Shown: piece after piece, positions 39,175 through 48,497 of the stretch
Position numbering within the stretch: the stretch's first letter is position 1
Layout of the letters: every line of letters begins with the position of its first letter
Assembly (NCBI RefSeq): GCF_025822605.1
Contig: NZ_JACKTY010000029.1
Location: 65,236 to 129,235 of the forward strand
Source of the DNA: Mycolicibacterium komossense
Lineage (GTDB): Bacteria > Actinomycetota > Actinomycetes > Mycobacteriales > Mycobacteriaceae
Direction: 5' to 3'
Length of the DNA stretch: 64,000 nt
Notes under the pieces: generated by a model
The model's database searches: none
What the model was told of the DNA's origin: nothing
Seen by the model: the letters and a program-made list of their open reading frames with translations, nothing else
Program-made: the position numbers and the translations under genes

Positions 39175-40677
39175 TTATTGTGCGGCAAGTCGTGTACGGC
39201 GACCAATTGGTACTCGCAGCACGACATCGGTGCCTCCGGTGGCAAGGTCGTGCATTCCCAATGAGCCGTCCAGTTCCGCGGACACCAAGGTACGCACGAT
39301 CTGCAATCCCAGCCGGTCCGACTTCTCCAGGCTGAACCCGTCGGGGAGGCCCTTGCCGTCGTCGTGGACGACGACGTCGAGCCAGCGTGCCGAGCGTTCG
39401 GCACGGATGATCACGCAGCCCTGTTTGGTCACCGGGTCGAAGGCGTGTTCGATGGCGTTCTGCACCAGTTCGGTGACCACCATGACCAGAGCGGTAGCCC
39501 GATCGGCGTCAAGCACACCGAGTGCGCCGACCCGGCTGATCTTGATGGGTGCATCCACCGACGCGACGTCGTTCATGATCGGCAGGATCCGGTCGATCAC
39601 CTCGTCGAGGTTGACTTCCTCGTCCACCGACATCGACAGCGCGTCGTGCACCAACGCGATCGACGACACCCGGCGCACCGACTCGATCAAGGCTTCGCGC
39701 CCCTCGGCGTTGTTGGTCCGGCGGGCCTGCAGCCGCAGCAGTGCAGCGACCGTCTGCAGGTTGTTCTTCACCCGGTGGTGGATTTCGCGGATGGTGGCGT
39801 CCTTGGACAGCAGCGCGCGGTCCCGTCGCTTGACCTCGGTCACGTCGCGGATCAGCACCGCCGCACCGACCGCACTGCCGTGCACCACCAGAGGCAAGGT
39901 CCGCAGCAACACCGCGGCGCCGCCCGCGTCGACCTCCATACGCATGCTGGACCCGCCGGCCAGCGAGTCACGGACATGCGCGGCGAGCTCCTGCGCCTCG
40001 AACGGATCCGAGATCAGCGGCCGGGTGATGGCCACCAGATTGTGGCCTTCCAACTCCGAGGTCAGCCCCATCCGGTGATACGCCGAGAGAGCATTGGGGC
40101 TGGCGTAGGCGACCGTACCCGTGACATCGAGGCGGATGAATCCGTCACCGACGCGGGGGCTCGATCGCGACATGGCGAGATCACCGACATTGGGGAAGGT
40201 GCCCTCGGACAGCATGTGCACCAGGTCGCCGGCACAGTCGAGGTACGCGATCTCCAGTGGGCTTGACTTGCGCATTGCGGCAAGGGCGGTCTGGTGGGTC
40301 AGCACGGCGACCACATTGTTGTCGTGACGGACCGGGACGGCTTCAACGTTCAGCCCGGTCTTGCCGATCGCGAACTGCCTCCCGGCGTCGTCTTCGCGTC
40401 CGATCGCACCGGACTGGAACGCGGCCGCGACCAGCGGGAGGTCCTCAGCGATGGAGATCGTGCCGACGGCATCGGTCAGTAACACGGTGGGAGCGGTATT
40501 GGGCCGGCACTGGGCTACGCACACCAGAGCGCCGTCATCGCGGCGTACCCACATCAGGTAATCGGCGAAAGACAGGTCTGCCAGCAGTTGCCACTCGCCC
40601 ACCACGGCGTGCAGGTGATCGACCGCGCTACCCGGAAGGATGGTGTGCTCGGCGAGCAGATCACCGAGCGTAGACAT
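39175..40677 (-). CDS. pdtaS: Sensor histidine kinase PdtaS (Rv3220c orthologue)
   Basis: The protein has 500 residues and no membrane segment. An N-terminal GAF domain covers about 1-150 and a PAS domain about 175-285. The HisKA_2 phosphoacceptor IREIHHRVKNNLQTVAALLRLQ has its histidines at 300/301. The HATPase carries ELVQNAIEHAF, HDDGKGLPDGF and GLQIVRTLV. In mycobacteria PdtaS phosphorylates the ANTAR-type RNA-binding antiterminator PdtaR, which is encoded elsewhere. The kinase senses copper, NO or c-di-GMP according to published work. Eight bases separate it from the upstream TB7.3 gene. Confidence 0.94.
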   Translation of the reverse strand: MSTLGDLLAEHTILPGSAVDHLHAVVGEWQLLADLSFADYLMWVRRDDGALVCVAQCRPNTAPTVLLTDAVGTISIAEDLPLVAAAFQSGAIGREDDAGRQFAIGKTGLNVEAVPVRHDNNVVAVLTHQTALAAMRKSSPLEIAYLDCAGDLVHMLSEGTFPNVGDLAMSRSSPRVGDGFIRLDVTGTVAYASPNALSAYHRMGLTSELEGHNLVAITRPLISDPFEAQELAAHVRDSLAGGSSMRMEVDAGGAAVLLRTLPLVVHGSAVGAAVLIRDVTEVKRRDRALLSKDATIREIHHRVKNNLQTVAALLRLQARRTNNAEGREALIESVRRVSSIALVHDALSMSVDEEVNLDEVIDRILPIMNDVASVDAPIKISRVGALGVLDADRATALVMVVTELVQNAIEHAFDPVTKQGCVIIRAERSARWLDVVVHDDGKGLPDGFSLEKSDRLGLQIVRTLVSAELDGSLGMHDLATGGTDVVLRVPIGRRTRLAAQ

Positions 40678-40684
40678 AGGCCGC

Positions 40685-40900
40685 CTAGCTGATCACGGCA
40701 ATGAGATCGCCGGCCTGGATGACATCGCCGACTGACACGCTGACCTCGGTCACAGTGCCCGCTACCTCTGCCAGTACCGGAATCTCCATCTTCATCGACT
40801 CCAGCAGCACGACGGTGTCGCCTTCACCGATCTGATCGCCTTCGTGCACCACCACTTCAAGCACGCTGGCCACGATCTCAGCACGAACATCCTCGGCCAT
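40685..40900 (-). CDS. TB7.3: Biotinyl domain protein TB7.3 (Rv3221c orthologue)
   Basis: The protein has 71 residues from the ATG at 40900. It is a free-standing biotinyl/lipoyl domain with the acceptor lysine in ESMKMEIP (K37) and the mirror-image beta hairpins (EGDQIGEGDTVVLLES, VGDVIQAGDLIAVIS). It most resembles the C-terminal domain of acyl-CoA carboxylase alpha subunits, but no carboxylase is nearby. A partner carboxylase is unknown. It is upstream of pdtaS on the same strand. Confidence 0.93.
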   Translation of the reverse strand: MAEDVRAEIVASVLEVVVHEGDQIGEGDTVVLLESMKMEIPVLAEVAGTVTEVSVSVGDVIQAGDLIAVIS

Positions 40901-41081
40901 CTTCACCTCATTCGTTCCGGGTCATTCCGGCGCTCCCGCGCAACATCCAGACTGCCGCTCTATCGAACCATAAGGGCGCGGGGATAGAGCACCATCTGCT
41001 GCGTGAGACACTAGTGGTAGTGCTCGCCACCGCCTGCCGGTGCGGCCAAAGCAATCGATTCACTCAACTTGGAGGTACCTC

Positions 41082-41156
41082 ATGGCTAAGCGTGGACGTA
41101 AGAAGCGCGACCGTAAGCACAGCAAGGCCAACCACGGCAAGCGTCCCAACGCTTGA
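41082..41156 (+). CDS. Ribosomal protein bL37 (24 residues)
   Basis: A 24-codon gene begins at the ATG at 41082 with a strong ribosome-binding site (GGAGG, 6 nt upstream). The peptide, MAKRGRKKRDRKHSKANHGK followed by RPNA, is extremely basic. It matches the small mycobacterial large-subunit protein bL37 found in ribosome cryo-EM structures. Such genes are usually missed by gene callers. It stands alone, divergent from TB7.3 and convergent with rshA (8 bp between stops). Confidence 0.88.
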   Translation: MAKRGRKKRDRKHSKANHGKRPNA

Positions 41157-41164
41157 GCTGAGCT

Positions 41165-41458
41165 TTAACCCCTGATGATGGTGGTGCGGCTGATCTCCAG
41201 CCGTAACCGCTGTCGCAGGCCCTCAGGGGCCCGCTCGCCACTGCATTTGGTGGCAACCAACGTCTTGATCCGCTCCTCGACCCCGTAGTGCCGCAGGCAC
41301 GTCGGGCATTCGTCGAGATGGTGCTGCAGCTTCTGCTTCGTCTCCGCAGTGCATTCACCGTCGAGCAGAGTCCACACCTCCGCAATCACTGCCGCACATT
41401 CGGGGTGATTGGGATCGACGGGACCTACCGGAGGCTTCCAGTTCTCTTCGATACTCAC
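41165..41458 (-). CDS. rshA: Anti-sigma factor RshA (zinc-associated anti-sigma)
   Basis: The protein has 97 residues. The redox switch motif HxxxCxxC is present as H47-LDE-C51-PT-C54, with flanking helices that wrap SigH. A cysteine at 21 lies in the N-terminal part. RshA holds SigH inactive until disulfide stress, heat or phosphorylation releases it. The GTG start overlaps the sigH stop by 4 nt (GTGA), so the pair is made in balance. Confidence 0.95.
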   Translation of the reverse strand: MSIEENWKPPVGPVDPNHPECAAVIAEVWTLLDGECTAETKQKLQHHLDECPTCLRHYGVEERIKTLVATKCSGERAPEGLRQRLRLEISRTTIIRG

Positions 41459-42111
41459 GACGACACCTCCTCAGGCTCGTCTAGTTGGTGGCCTCGGATG
41501 AAACCACGCTCCTTGGCCACATCTTCGAGTAATACGCGTAACTGGCGCCTGCCCCGGTGGAGCCGGGACATCACCGTCCCGATCGGTGTATCCATGATCT
41601 CGGCGATCTCCTTGTAGGGAAAACCCTCGACGTCGGCGTAGTACACCGCCATCCGGAACTCTTCTGGCAACGCCTGCAGCGCTGCTTTGATCTCCGTGTC
41701 CGGCAGTGACTCGAGAGCTTCCACCTCGGCCGAACGCAAGCCCGTAGAGGTGTGCTCGGCGTTGGACGCCAACTGCCAGTCGGTGATCTCGTCGGTCGGA
41801 TACTCCGCCGGCTGCCGCTGCTTCTTGCGATAACTGTTGATGTAGGTGTTCGTCAAGATCCGGTAAAGCCACGCCTTGAGGTTGGTGCCCTCGCGGAATG
41901 ACCGGAAACCGGCATAGGCCTTGACCATGGTTTCCTGAAGTAGATCCTCGGCATCTGCGGGGTTGCGCGTCATCCGCAGCGCACCGCCGTAGAGCTGATC
42001 CAATAATGGAATCGCGTCGCGCTCAAACCTCGCGGTGAGTTCGGCATCCGTTTCCGCTGGTGGAGGCGGCTCAGCCACGCTCACACCGTTAACGCTATCG
42101 ATGTCGGCCAT
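41455..42111 (-). CDS. sigH: ECF sigma factor SigH (oxidative and heat stress)
   Basis: The protein has 218 residues from the ATG at 42111, matching the MADID start of M. tuberculosis SigH. Region 2 is [24 protein letters not shown] and region 4 is [40 protein letters not shown]. It is nearly identical to the characterised protein in the core. It directs transcription of thioredoxin and other thiol-stress genes and its own operon. A SigH-type promoter is visible about 180 nt upstream. Confidence 0.97.
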   Translation of the reverse strand: MADIDSVNGVSVAEPPPPAETDAELTARFERDAIPLLDQLYGGALRMTRNPADAEDLLQETMVKAYAGFRSFREGTNLKAWLYRILTNTYINSYRKKQRQPAEYPTDEITDWQLASNAEHTSTGLRSAEVEALESLPDTEIKAALQALPEEFRMAVYYADVEGFPYKEIAEIMDTPIGTVMSRLHRGRRQLRVLLEDVAKERGFIRGHQLDEPEEVSS

Positions 42112-42294
42112 CTTGAAAGACACAGTCCCTTCCGTCCCGGTAGAACCGATGAACGCCGGCTGTGGCAACAACGTCGATGACGCCACTGCCACTGGACGCT
42201 CAAGGCATACCGTCGACACCAGACTCCCCTGTCTTCCAATCCTATGTGCAGTGACCGACAAGCCCGCGATTGCGGGGCCTGACTTGACTCCAAC

Positions 42295-42321
42295 AACAGC
42301 GTTCACGACCCCGCTAATTCC
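42295..42321 (-). promoter_or_regulatory. SigH-type autoregulatory promoter
   Basis: On the minus strand GGAATT (42321-42316) is followed after 17 nt by TGTT (42298-42295). This resembles the SigH consensus GGAAYA-N16-17-SGTT. It would give a sigH leader of about 175 nt. SigH autoregulation is established in M. tuberculosis; the exact site here is inferred. Confidence 0.45.
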
Positions 42322-42360
42322 CGACTGTCAACCGATTAACGCCCGGCTACCCTGTTCGTC

Positions 42361-42852
42361 GTGGCACGAGCGGCAACTCCGGCGATAGCGGCGCTGGTGG
42401 CCGCAAACATCCCGCATACCGTCCTGCAGTACGAACACGATCCCCGGAATCAGGCCTACGGCGCCGAAGCTGTCGCAGAACTCAGCGTCGTCGCCGGTGT
42501 GAGTCCCGAACAGATCTACAAAACACTGGTGCTGGCGATCCCCACCGGATTAGCGGTGGCCGTGCTGCCCGTCCCCGCCAAGCTCTCGCTGAAATCCGCC
42601 GCTGCCGCGCTGGGAGTGGGGAAAGCGGCGATGGCCGACCCGGCGGCGGCCCAACGAGCTACTGGCTACGTGCTGGGCGGCATTTCGCCGCTGGGCCAGC
42701 GCAAGGCGCTCCCGACAGTCGTCGATGAGTCGGCCCTGCTGTGGGATCGAGTGCTGTGCAGCGCCGGTAAACGCGGCCTGGAGATCGCTGTCGCACCCGG
42801 GGATCTGATCGAACTCGCCCACGCGGTGACCGCCGACATCGTCGCCGCCTAG
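42361..42852 (+). CDS. ybaK: YbaK-type aminoacyl-tRNA deacylase (Cys-tRNA(Pro))
   Basis: The protein has 163 residues from a GTG at 42361. The YbaK/EbsC fold shows YKTLVLAIPTG with the key lysine, and GYVLGGISPLGQRKALPTVVDE. It hydrolyses Cys-tRNA(Pro) made in error by prolyl-tRNA synthetase. As far as I recall the M. tuberculosis counterpart is split into Rv3224A and Rv3224B; here the gene is intact. It is divergent from sigH and co-directional with the SDR gene. Confidence 0.9.
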   Translation: MARAATPAIAALVAANIPHTVLQYEHDPRNQAYGAEAVAELSVVAGVSPEQIYKTLVLAIPTGLAVAVLPVPAKLSLKSAAAALGVGKAAMADPAAAQRATGYVLGGISPLGQRKALPTVVDESALLWDRVLCSAGKRGLEIAVAPGDLIELAHAVTADIVAA

Positions 42853-42874
42853 TGTGACGCCGCCTAGTGTGACG
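42845..42874 (+). repeat. 15-bp tandem duplication at ybaK stop
   Basis: CCGCCTAGTGTGACG is present twice head to tail. The first copy contains the ybaK stop codon (42850-42852) and the second ends 2 bp before the SDR start codon. It looks like a recent slippage duplication that moved the two genes apart. Confidence 0.9.
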
Positions 42875-42876
42875 AC

Positions 42877-43731
42877 ATGTCCCTCAACGGCAAAACCATG
42901 TTCATCTCAGGCGCCAGCCGTGGCATCGGCCTGGCCATCGCCAAGCGGGCGGCCCGCGACGGCGCCAACATCGCGCTGATCGCCAAGACCGCTGAGCCTC
43001 ACCCCAAACTAGAGGGGACGATCTACACCGCGGCGAAGGAGATCGAGGAGGCCGGCGGGCAGGCGCTCCCGATCGTCGGCGACATCCGTGACGGTGAGTC
43101 CGTGGAATCTGCGGTGGCGCAAGCGGTGGCGCAGTTCGGCGGCATCGACATCTGCGTCAACAATGCGTCGGCGATCAACCTGGGTTCGATCACCGAGGTA
43201 CCGCTCAAGCGGTTCGACCTGATGAACGGCATCAACGTGCGTGGCACGTACGCGGTCTCGGCCGCCTGCATCCCGCACATGTTGGGCCGGGAGAACCCGC
43301 ACATCCTGACGCTGTCGCCGCCGATCTTGCTCGACCAGAAATGGCTCAAACCGACCGCCTACATGATGGCGAAATTCGGCATGACACTCTGCGGTCTCGG
43401 CATGGCCGAGGACCTGCGGGCCGACGGGATCGCGTCGAACACGCTGTGGCCGCGCACCATGGTCGCCACCGCCGCCGTGCAGAACCTGCTCGGCGGCGAC
43501 GAGGCGATGGGCCGCGCCCGCAAGCCCGAGGTGTACTCCGACGCCGCCTACGTGATCGTGAACAAGCCGGCCCGCGAGTTCACCGGCAAATCTCTGCTGT
43601 GCGAAGACGTGCTGGTCGACTCCGGGGTGACCGACCTCTCGGTGTACGACTGCATCCCCGGCTCGGAGCTCGGCGTCGATCTGTGGGTGGAGACGCCGAA
43701 TCCGCCGGGCTACGTCCAGGATCAGACCTAG
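42877..43731 (+). CDS. Short-chain dehydrogenase/reductase (Rv3224 orthologue, HSDL2-like)
   Basis: The protein has 284 residues. The nucleotide motif is FISGASRGIGLAIA, followed by CVNNAS. The catalytic tyrosine is in TAYMMAKFG, preceded by LTLSPP, which holds the Ser position. The long form with a GxxxDCIPGSELGVDLWVE tail matches HSDL2-like oxidoreductases. The N-terminus (SLNGKTMFISG) rules out a membrane anchor. Substrate unknown. It is possibly co-transcribed with ybaK. Confidence 0.88.
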   Translation: MSLNGKTMFISGASRGIGLAIAKRAARDGANIALIAKTAEPHPKLEGTIYTAAKEIEEAGGQALPIVGDIRDGESVESAVAQAVAQFGGIDICVNNASAINLGSITEVPLKRFDLMNGINVRGTYAVSAACIPHMLGRENPHILTLSPPILLDQKWLKPTAYMMAKFGMTLCGLGMAEDLRADGIASNTLWPRTMVATAAVQNLLGGDEAMGRARKPEVYSDAAYVIVNKPAREFTGKSLLCEDVLVDSGVTDLSVYDCIPGSELGVDLWVETPNPPGYVQDQT

Positions 43732-43745
43732 CTCACGTGGGACAG

Positions 43746-45251
43746 CTAGCCCACTTGGTACAGAATGCCGCGGCTGATGGCCTCCCGCACCACCGGCATC
43801 GCGGCCTCGGCAAGGGCGCCGGCGTCGACTCCGTGCACCGCCGCCAACAATTCGACGAGGCCGCCCAGCGGTAATTCACCGCGGCAGCCCGCCAGCATCG
43901 CGGTGAACACCTCGTCGACGCCGAGTACCGCGCCCGGCCCGCCGGGCCTACGGACCACGGCGCCGACCTCCTGCCAGCCCTCGGCGCCTGGCAGGGAATG
44001 CTGCTCCAGGAAGACCGGGGCCGTGGACAGCCTGGCGGCCAGCAGGTCGTCGTCGGTGTGCTCAAGCAGATAGCGGCGGCGGGCAAAGAACGCGTCGACT
44101 TCCGGCCCGGTCAGTTCCTCCCCTGCGCCGGTGATCTCTTCGAGGACGTGTTCGGTCCGGCCGCCGGCGGCACGCAGGCAGATCATTCCCATCCCCACTC
44201 CGGCGATGCCTTCATCCTCGAACCAGTCGAGCCATTGCGCGCCCCGCTCGACCGCCTGTTCCGCCGTCTCACCGGCGTCGGCCAGCCAGAGCGAGACATA
44301 GGTCACCGGGTCGGCGAATTCACGCTGCACCACCCAGGCGTCCAGTCCGTTCCCGGCCAGCCAGCCACCGACCCGCTCACGCCAGTCCTGGCCGGGTCGG
44401 ACCATCCAGTTGGCCATGATCTGAGCGGTTCCACCGGGTCTGAGATGATCGGGAATCTTCCCGATTATGTTCTGACACAACGCATCTCCAGCCATGCCGG
44501 AGTCCCGGTAGAGGAAGTCGCGCGAACCGGCGCCCACGACGAACGGCGGATTGGAGACGATCAGATCGAACCGCTCCCCCGCGACCGGCTCGAACAGGCT
44601 GCCCTCGCGAAGATCCCACACCATCCCGTTGAGCCGCGCGGTCACCGCGGCGAGCGCCAACGCGCGGGGGTTGGTGTCGGTGGCGACGACCTCGCCGGCG
44701 TGCGCGCTCAGATGCAGGGACTGGATACCGCTGCCGACGCCAAGGTCGAGAGCGCGCGCCACGGGCGTCCGGACGACCGCGCGCGCCAGCGACAACGCCG
44801 CCCCGCCGATACCGAGCACGTGGTCATGGCGGACCGGACCTTCACGACCAGAGCTGTCCCGGTCGGACACCACGAGGTAGTCACGGGCCCCGTCGCTGTG
44901 CGGCCTGATGTCGAGGAGCGCGCGGAGCTGCCCCTGCGGAGTCAGCTCCACAACGTCGTTCGCGACCAGCGCAGCGACGCCGGCCGAGGGGAACGCGGCT
45001 GCCACCCGTTCCGTCGTCTCATCCAGGCCGAGAAGAAATAGTCGCACCAGCGCCGCCCGGGGCACCATGGCGGCGGCAGCGTTACCGGTGGCACGGATCG
45101 CCGGCCACACCGCGCCCCTGCTCAGGGCAGCGTCAGCGTCCGCGCCGAGGAGATCCGCCACCCCGTCGACGGTGTACCCGGCGGCGCGCGCGTCGGCGCC
45201 GAGTGCGTCGACGACGTGACCATCGGCCAACGGGTGGCGCGCCCCGGTCAC
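43746..45251 (-). CDS. SAM-dependent methyltransferase of the HemK/RlmG-like class
   Basis: The protein has 501 residues from a GTG at 45251 that overlaps the SRAP gene stop. A poorly conserved N-terminal half (winged-helix-like) precedes the class I methyltransferase core. The SAM loop is ALDLGVGSGIQSLHLSAHAGEVVATDTNPRAL, interrupted here for length, and the catalytic motif VSNPPFVVG is of the NPPY/F type. NPPY-type motifs act on exocyclic amino groups of bases or glutamine side chains. The C-terminal 150 residues are family-specific. The exact substrate is unknown. Confidence 0.85.
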   Translation of the reverse strand: MTGARHPLADGHVVDALGADARAAGYTVDGVADLLGADADAALSRGAVWPAIRATGNAAAAMVPRAALVRLFLLGLDETTERVAAAFPSAGVAALVANDVVELTPQGQLRALLDIRPHSDGARDYLVVSDRDSSGREGPVRHDHVLGIGGAALSLARAVVRTPVARALDLGVGSGIQSLHLSAHAGEVVATDTNPRALALAAVTARLNGMVWDLREGSLFEPVAGERFDLIVSNPPFVVGAGSRDFLYRDSGMAGDALCQNIIGKIPDHLRPGGTAQIMANWMVRPGQDWRERVGGWLAGNGLDAWVVQREFADPVTYVSLWLADAGETAEQAVERGAQWLDWFEDEGIAGVGMGMICLRAAGGRTEHVLEEITGAGEELTGPEVDAFFARRRYLLEHTDDDLLAARLSTAPVFLEQHSLPGAEGWQEVGAVVRRPGGPGAVLGVDEVFTAMLAGCRGELPLGGLVELLAAVHGVDAGALAEAAMPVVREAISRGILYQVG

Positions 45252-46048
45252 AGCAGCGTCCCCTGCTCGGGCTCCGGCTGCGCGGGCTCGATGAGTTCCG
45301 GCCCGTTGTTGCGGACACTGTTGACCAGCCTCGACACCTGCCGGACCTCGATTCGGTCCAGATCGCCGTGCCCGCGTAGTAGGCCTTCGTCGATCGGGGC
45401 ATCGGGATCCAGCCACCGGTCCCAGTCGGCCATGCTGATGGTCAACGGCATCCGGTCGTGGATGTGGGCGAGCTGAGCGGCCGCCTCGGTGGTGATGATG
45501 GCGCAGCTGAGCAACGGTTGATCGATCGACGAAGCGTTGTCTCCATCTTTCGGTCGCCAGGTGGACCACAGCCCGGCCATGAACAGCGGCTCCCCGTCAC
45601 CGCCGTACATGTAGAACGGCGTCTTTGTCGCCTTCTTGCCCGAAGCGAGTTCGCCGTTCGGCCGCCACTCGTACCAGCCGTCCATCGGCACCAGACAGCG
45701 CTTGGCCTTGGCGGAACTGCGGAACGCCGGTGACGTCACAACCGTCTCGGCACGGGCGTTGATCAGCAGCGGGCCCTTGCTCTCCGGGCCGCCGTCCGAT
45801 CCGGTCTTGGCCCAGGGCGGGATCAGGCCCCAGCGCATCGACCGAAGCCGGCGGGTCGACTCGTCGTCGGGATCGGAGTGCCGCTTGACGACGGTGGTGA
45901 TGGTGGTGGTCGGTGCCACGTTGTAGTTCGGGCCGTTGTAGTTCGGGTCCGAGGCGTCCTTCTGTTCCGCCGCGGCCGTCTCGTCGAGCGCCCTGATCTT
46001 TTCGGCAAGCAACGCCGGGTCGGTGGTGACCGCGAATCGTCCACACAT
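45248..46048 (-). CDS. SRAP/HMCES-family protein (YedK-like; Rv3226c orthologue)
   Basis: The protein has 266 residues from the ATG at 46048, which places the conserved catalytic Cys at position 2 (MCGRFAV). Other active-site elements are NYNVAPTT, MRWGLIPPWAK, NARAET, MDGWYEW and HDRMPLTI (His). The family crosslinks to abasic sites in single-stranded DNA through Cys2, so it protects replication forks. It forms a two-gene unit with the methyltransferase and is divergent from aroA (56 bp apart). Confidence 0.95.
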   Translation of the reverse strand: MCGRFAVTTDPALLAEKIRALDETAAAEQKDASDPNYNGPNYNVAPTTTITTVVKRHSDPDDESTRRLRSMRWGLIPPWAKTGSDGGPESKGPLLINARAETVVTSPAFRSSAKAKRCLVPMDGWYEWRPNGELASGKKATKTPFYMYGGDGEPLFMAGLWSTWRPKDGDNASSIDQPLLSCAIITTEAAAQLAHIHDRMPLTISMADWDRWLDPDAPIDEGLLRGHGDLDRIEVRQVSRLVNSVRNNGPELIEPAQPEPEQGTLL

Positions 46049-46104
46049 AGCCGCCAATGGTTCCAGATCACCTCGGAGGAAGTCAGACAAGGCAGGATGG
46101 ACCT

Positions 46105-47406
46105 GTGACTGACCTCAAGGCGTGGATGGCGCCCCGTACCCCGTCGCCCGTCCATGCCACCGTCGCCATCCCCGGCTCGAAGTCACTGACCAACCGCACG
46201 CTGGTGCTGGCTGCGCTGGCCGCCGCGCAGGGTCAGGGCACCTCGACGATCAGCGGCGCCCTGCGCAGCCGTGACACCGATCTGATGATCGGCGCCCTGC
46301 GCACACTGGGCCTCGATATCGACGCCGTCAATGCCACCGGCACCGACCTGACCGTCTCCGGCCGGCTGTCCCCCGCCGCCGGCGCCACGGTCGACTGCGG
46401 GCTCGCGGGCACGGTGCTGCGGTTCGTGCCGCCGGTGGCGGCGCTGAGCGAGGCCGTCGTCGAATTCGACGGTGACGAGCAGGCCAGAGGGCGGCCGATC
46501 GCCCCCCTGCTCGACGCGCTGCGCGTACTCGGCGTGGACGTCGATGGCGCGGCGATGCCGTTCCGGGTCACGGGTACCGGCGCGGTCCGCGGCGGCACCG
46601 TCGAGATCGACGCGTCGTCCTCATCACAGTTCGTCTCGGCGCTGCTGCTGGCCGGCGCAGCGTTCGACGACGGGCTGACCGTGCAGCACACCGGTACCTC
46701 GGTGCCGTCGGCTCCGCATATCGCGATGACGGTGTCGATGTTGCGCCAAGCCGGCATCGACGTCGACGATTCGACCGCCAACCGCTGGCACGTCGCACCA
46801 GGCCTGGTCGGCGCCCGCGCATGGGAAGTGGAACCGGATCTGTCCAACGCTGTGCCGTTCCTGGCCGCGGCGGTGGTCAGCGGTGGCACTGTGCGGGTCA
46901 CCGGATGGCCGTCGCCCAGTCTGCAACCCGCAGAGACCATTCTCGGCATCCTGGGATTGCTGGATGCGACTGTCTCGCAAGCGGATCTGCATCTGGAAGT
47001 ACAGGGGTCCGCGCTCTACGGCGGTTTCGACGTCGACCTGCACGACGTCGGCGAGCTGACCCCCGCGGTGGCGGTGCTGGCCGCTCTCGCAGCCCCCGGT
47101 GCTGTCTCGCGCCTGCGTGGTGTCGCGCATCTGCGCGGACACGAGACCGACCGGCTGGCCGCCCTGTGTAACGAGATCAACGGTCTCGGGGGCAACTGCC
47201 AAGAGACCGCCGACGGCCTCGTCATCACCTCTGAGCCGCTGCACCCGGGAACCTGGCACTCCTACGCTGATCACCGGATGGCGATGGCGGGCGCGATCAT
47301 CGGGCTACGGGTCGACGGTGTCGAAATCGATGACATCGGCACCACCTCGAAGACCCTGCCCGAGTTCCCGCAGCTGTGGGCCGACATGTTGACGGGCCAG
47401 ATTTGA
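46105..47406 (+). CDS. aroA: 5-enolpyruvylshikimate-3-phosphate synthase AroA
   Basis: The protein has 433 residues from the GTG at 46105; an ATG at 46126 is a weaker option. Motifs: [92 protein letters not shown], and [13 protein letters not shown]. It transfers enolpyruvate to shikimate-3-phosphate in the chorismate pathway. It overlaps the rsgA-like gene by 4 nt. Confidence 0.96.
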   Translation: MTDLKAWMAPRTPSPVHATVAIPGSKSLTNRTLVLAALAAAQGQGTSTISGALRSRDTDLMIGALRTLGLDIDAVNATGTDLTVSGRLSPAAGATVDCGLAGTVLRFVPPVAALSEAVVEFDGDEQARGRPIAPLLDALRVLGVDVDGAAMPFRVTGTGAVRGGTVEIDASSSSQFVSALLLAGAAFDDGLTVQHTGTSVPSAPHIAMTVSMLRQAGIDVDDSTANRWHVAPGLVGARAWEVEPDLSNAVPFLAAAVVSGGTVRVTGWPSPSLQPAETILGILGLLDATVSQADLHLEVQGSALYGGFDVDLHDVGELTPAVAVLAALAAPGAVSRLRGVAHLRGHETDRLAALCNEINGLGGNCQETADGLVITSEPLHPGTWHSYADHRMAMAGAIIGLRVDGVEIDDIGTTSKTLPEFPQLWADMLTGQI

Positions 47407-48398
47407 GCGGTATCGACTATGACGAGTCCGATGTCCGGATCCGACCGGGCAAGGGGTCAAGGCCGCGGACCAAGACCCGGCCCCGACATGCCGACGCCCA
47501 CGCCGCGATGGTGGTGACGGTCGACCGCGGACGCTGGGGCTGCGTGCTTGACGGAGACCCCCTACAGCCCGTAACAGCCATGCGGGCAAGGGAATTGGGC
47601 CGTACCCCGATCGTGGTCGGCGATGACGTCGATATCGTCGGCGACCTGTCGGGTCGCCCTGATGCGCTGGCCCGCATCGTCCGCCGCGGAGAACGCCGAA
47701 CAGTGTTGCGCCGCACCGCAGATGACACCGATCCGAGCGAGCGGGTGGTGGTCGCCAATGCCGATCAGCTGCTGATCGTGGTGGCATTGGCCGACCCGCC
47801 ACCACGAACCGGCTTTGTCGAACGCGCCTTGATCGCCGCGTATGCGGGCGGCCTTAAACCCATTCTGTGCCTGACGAAATCCGATCTGGCACCGGCGGAG
47901 CCGTTCGCCGCACAGTTCGCCGACCTCGACATCACCATCGCCACAGCTGGCCGCGAGGATCCGATCGAGGTGGTCGAGCCCCTGGTGGCCGGCCTGCTGA
48001 CCGTGTTGCTCGGGCATTCCGGCGTCGGAAAGTCGACTTTGGTGAATCGCCTGGTCCCGGATGCAGCACGGGCCACCGGTACTGTCTCAGGCGTCGGCAA
48101 GGGCAAACACACCTCGAGCCAATCGGTCGCGTTGCCACTGCATGGCGGCGGCTGGGTGATCGACACTCCCGGCGTGCGATCTTTCGGTTTGGCGCACATC
48201 GAAACCGACGATGTCCTGTTGGCGTTCTCCGATCTGGCCGAGGTGATCGCGGAATGCCCGCGCGGCTGCGGCCATATGGGGTCGCCGGCCGACCCGGAAT
48301 GCGCGCTGGACACCTTGACCGGACCGGCCGCTGGCCGGGTCGCCGCCGCCCGCCGGCTATTGGGCGTGCTGAAGGAGGCGGAATCGACACATTCGTGA
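47403..48398 (+). CDS. rsgA: Circularly permuted ribosome GTPase, RsgA/YjeQ family (Rv3228 orthologue)
   Basis: The protein has 331 residues from a TTG at 47403 overlapping the aroA stop (TTGA). The homologue begins at the same place (YDESDVRIR). An OB-fold region ([12 protein letters not shown]...VVGDDVDIV) comes first. The permuted GTPase follows with G4 CLTKSDL, G1 [12 protein letters not shown] and G3 DTPGVRSFG, then a zinc knuckle [16 protein letters not shown]. It helps mature the 30S subunit. A terminator follows the gene. Confidence 0.92.
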   Translation: MSGIDYDESDVRIRPGKGSRPRTKTRPRHADAHAAMVVTVDRGRWGCVLDGDPLQPVTAMRARELGRTPIVVGDDVDIVGDLSGRPDALARIVRRGERRTVLRRTADDTDPSERVVVANADQLLIVVALADPPPRTGFVERALIAAYAGGLKPILCLTKSDLAPAEPFAAQFADLDITIATAGREDPIEVVEPLVAGLLTVLLGHSGVGKSTLVNRLVPDAARATGTVSGVGKGKHTSSQSVALPLHGGGWVIDTPGVRSFGLAHIETDDVLLAFSDLAEVIAECPRGCGHMGSPADPECALDTLTGPAAGRVAAARRLLGVLKEAESTHS

Positions 48399-48403
48399 CG
48401 CCT

Positions 48404-48437
48404 GCCGGAATCCCTGTCCGGCGGGGTTTGTTTGTTC
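48404..48437 (+). terminator. Rho-independent terminator after rsgA
   Basis: GCCGGA (48404-48409) pairs with TCCGGC (48417-48422). It is followed by GGGG and then TTTGTTTGTTCTGTT, a clear T-rich tail. It ends the aroA-rsgA operon. Confidence 0.7.
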
Positions 48438-48497
48438 TGTTGCCTGACAGGGCACGCCAACAAGTGCCGCAATAATCCAGAGTAAGGAAGTTCACCA

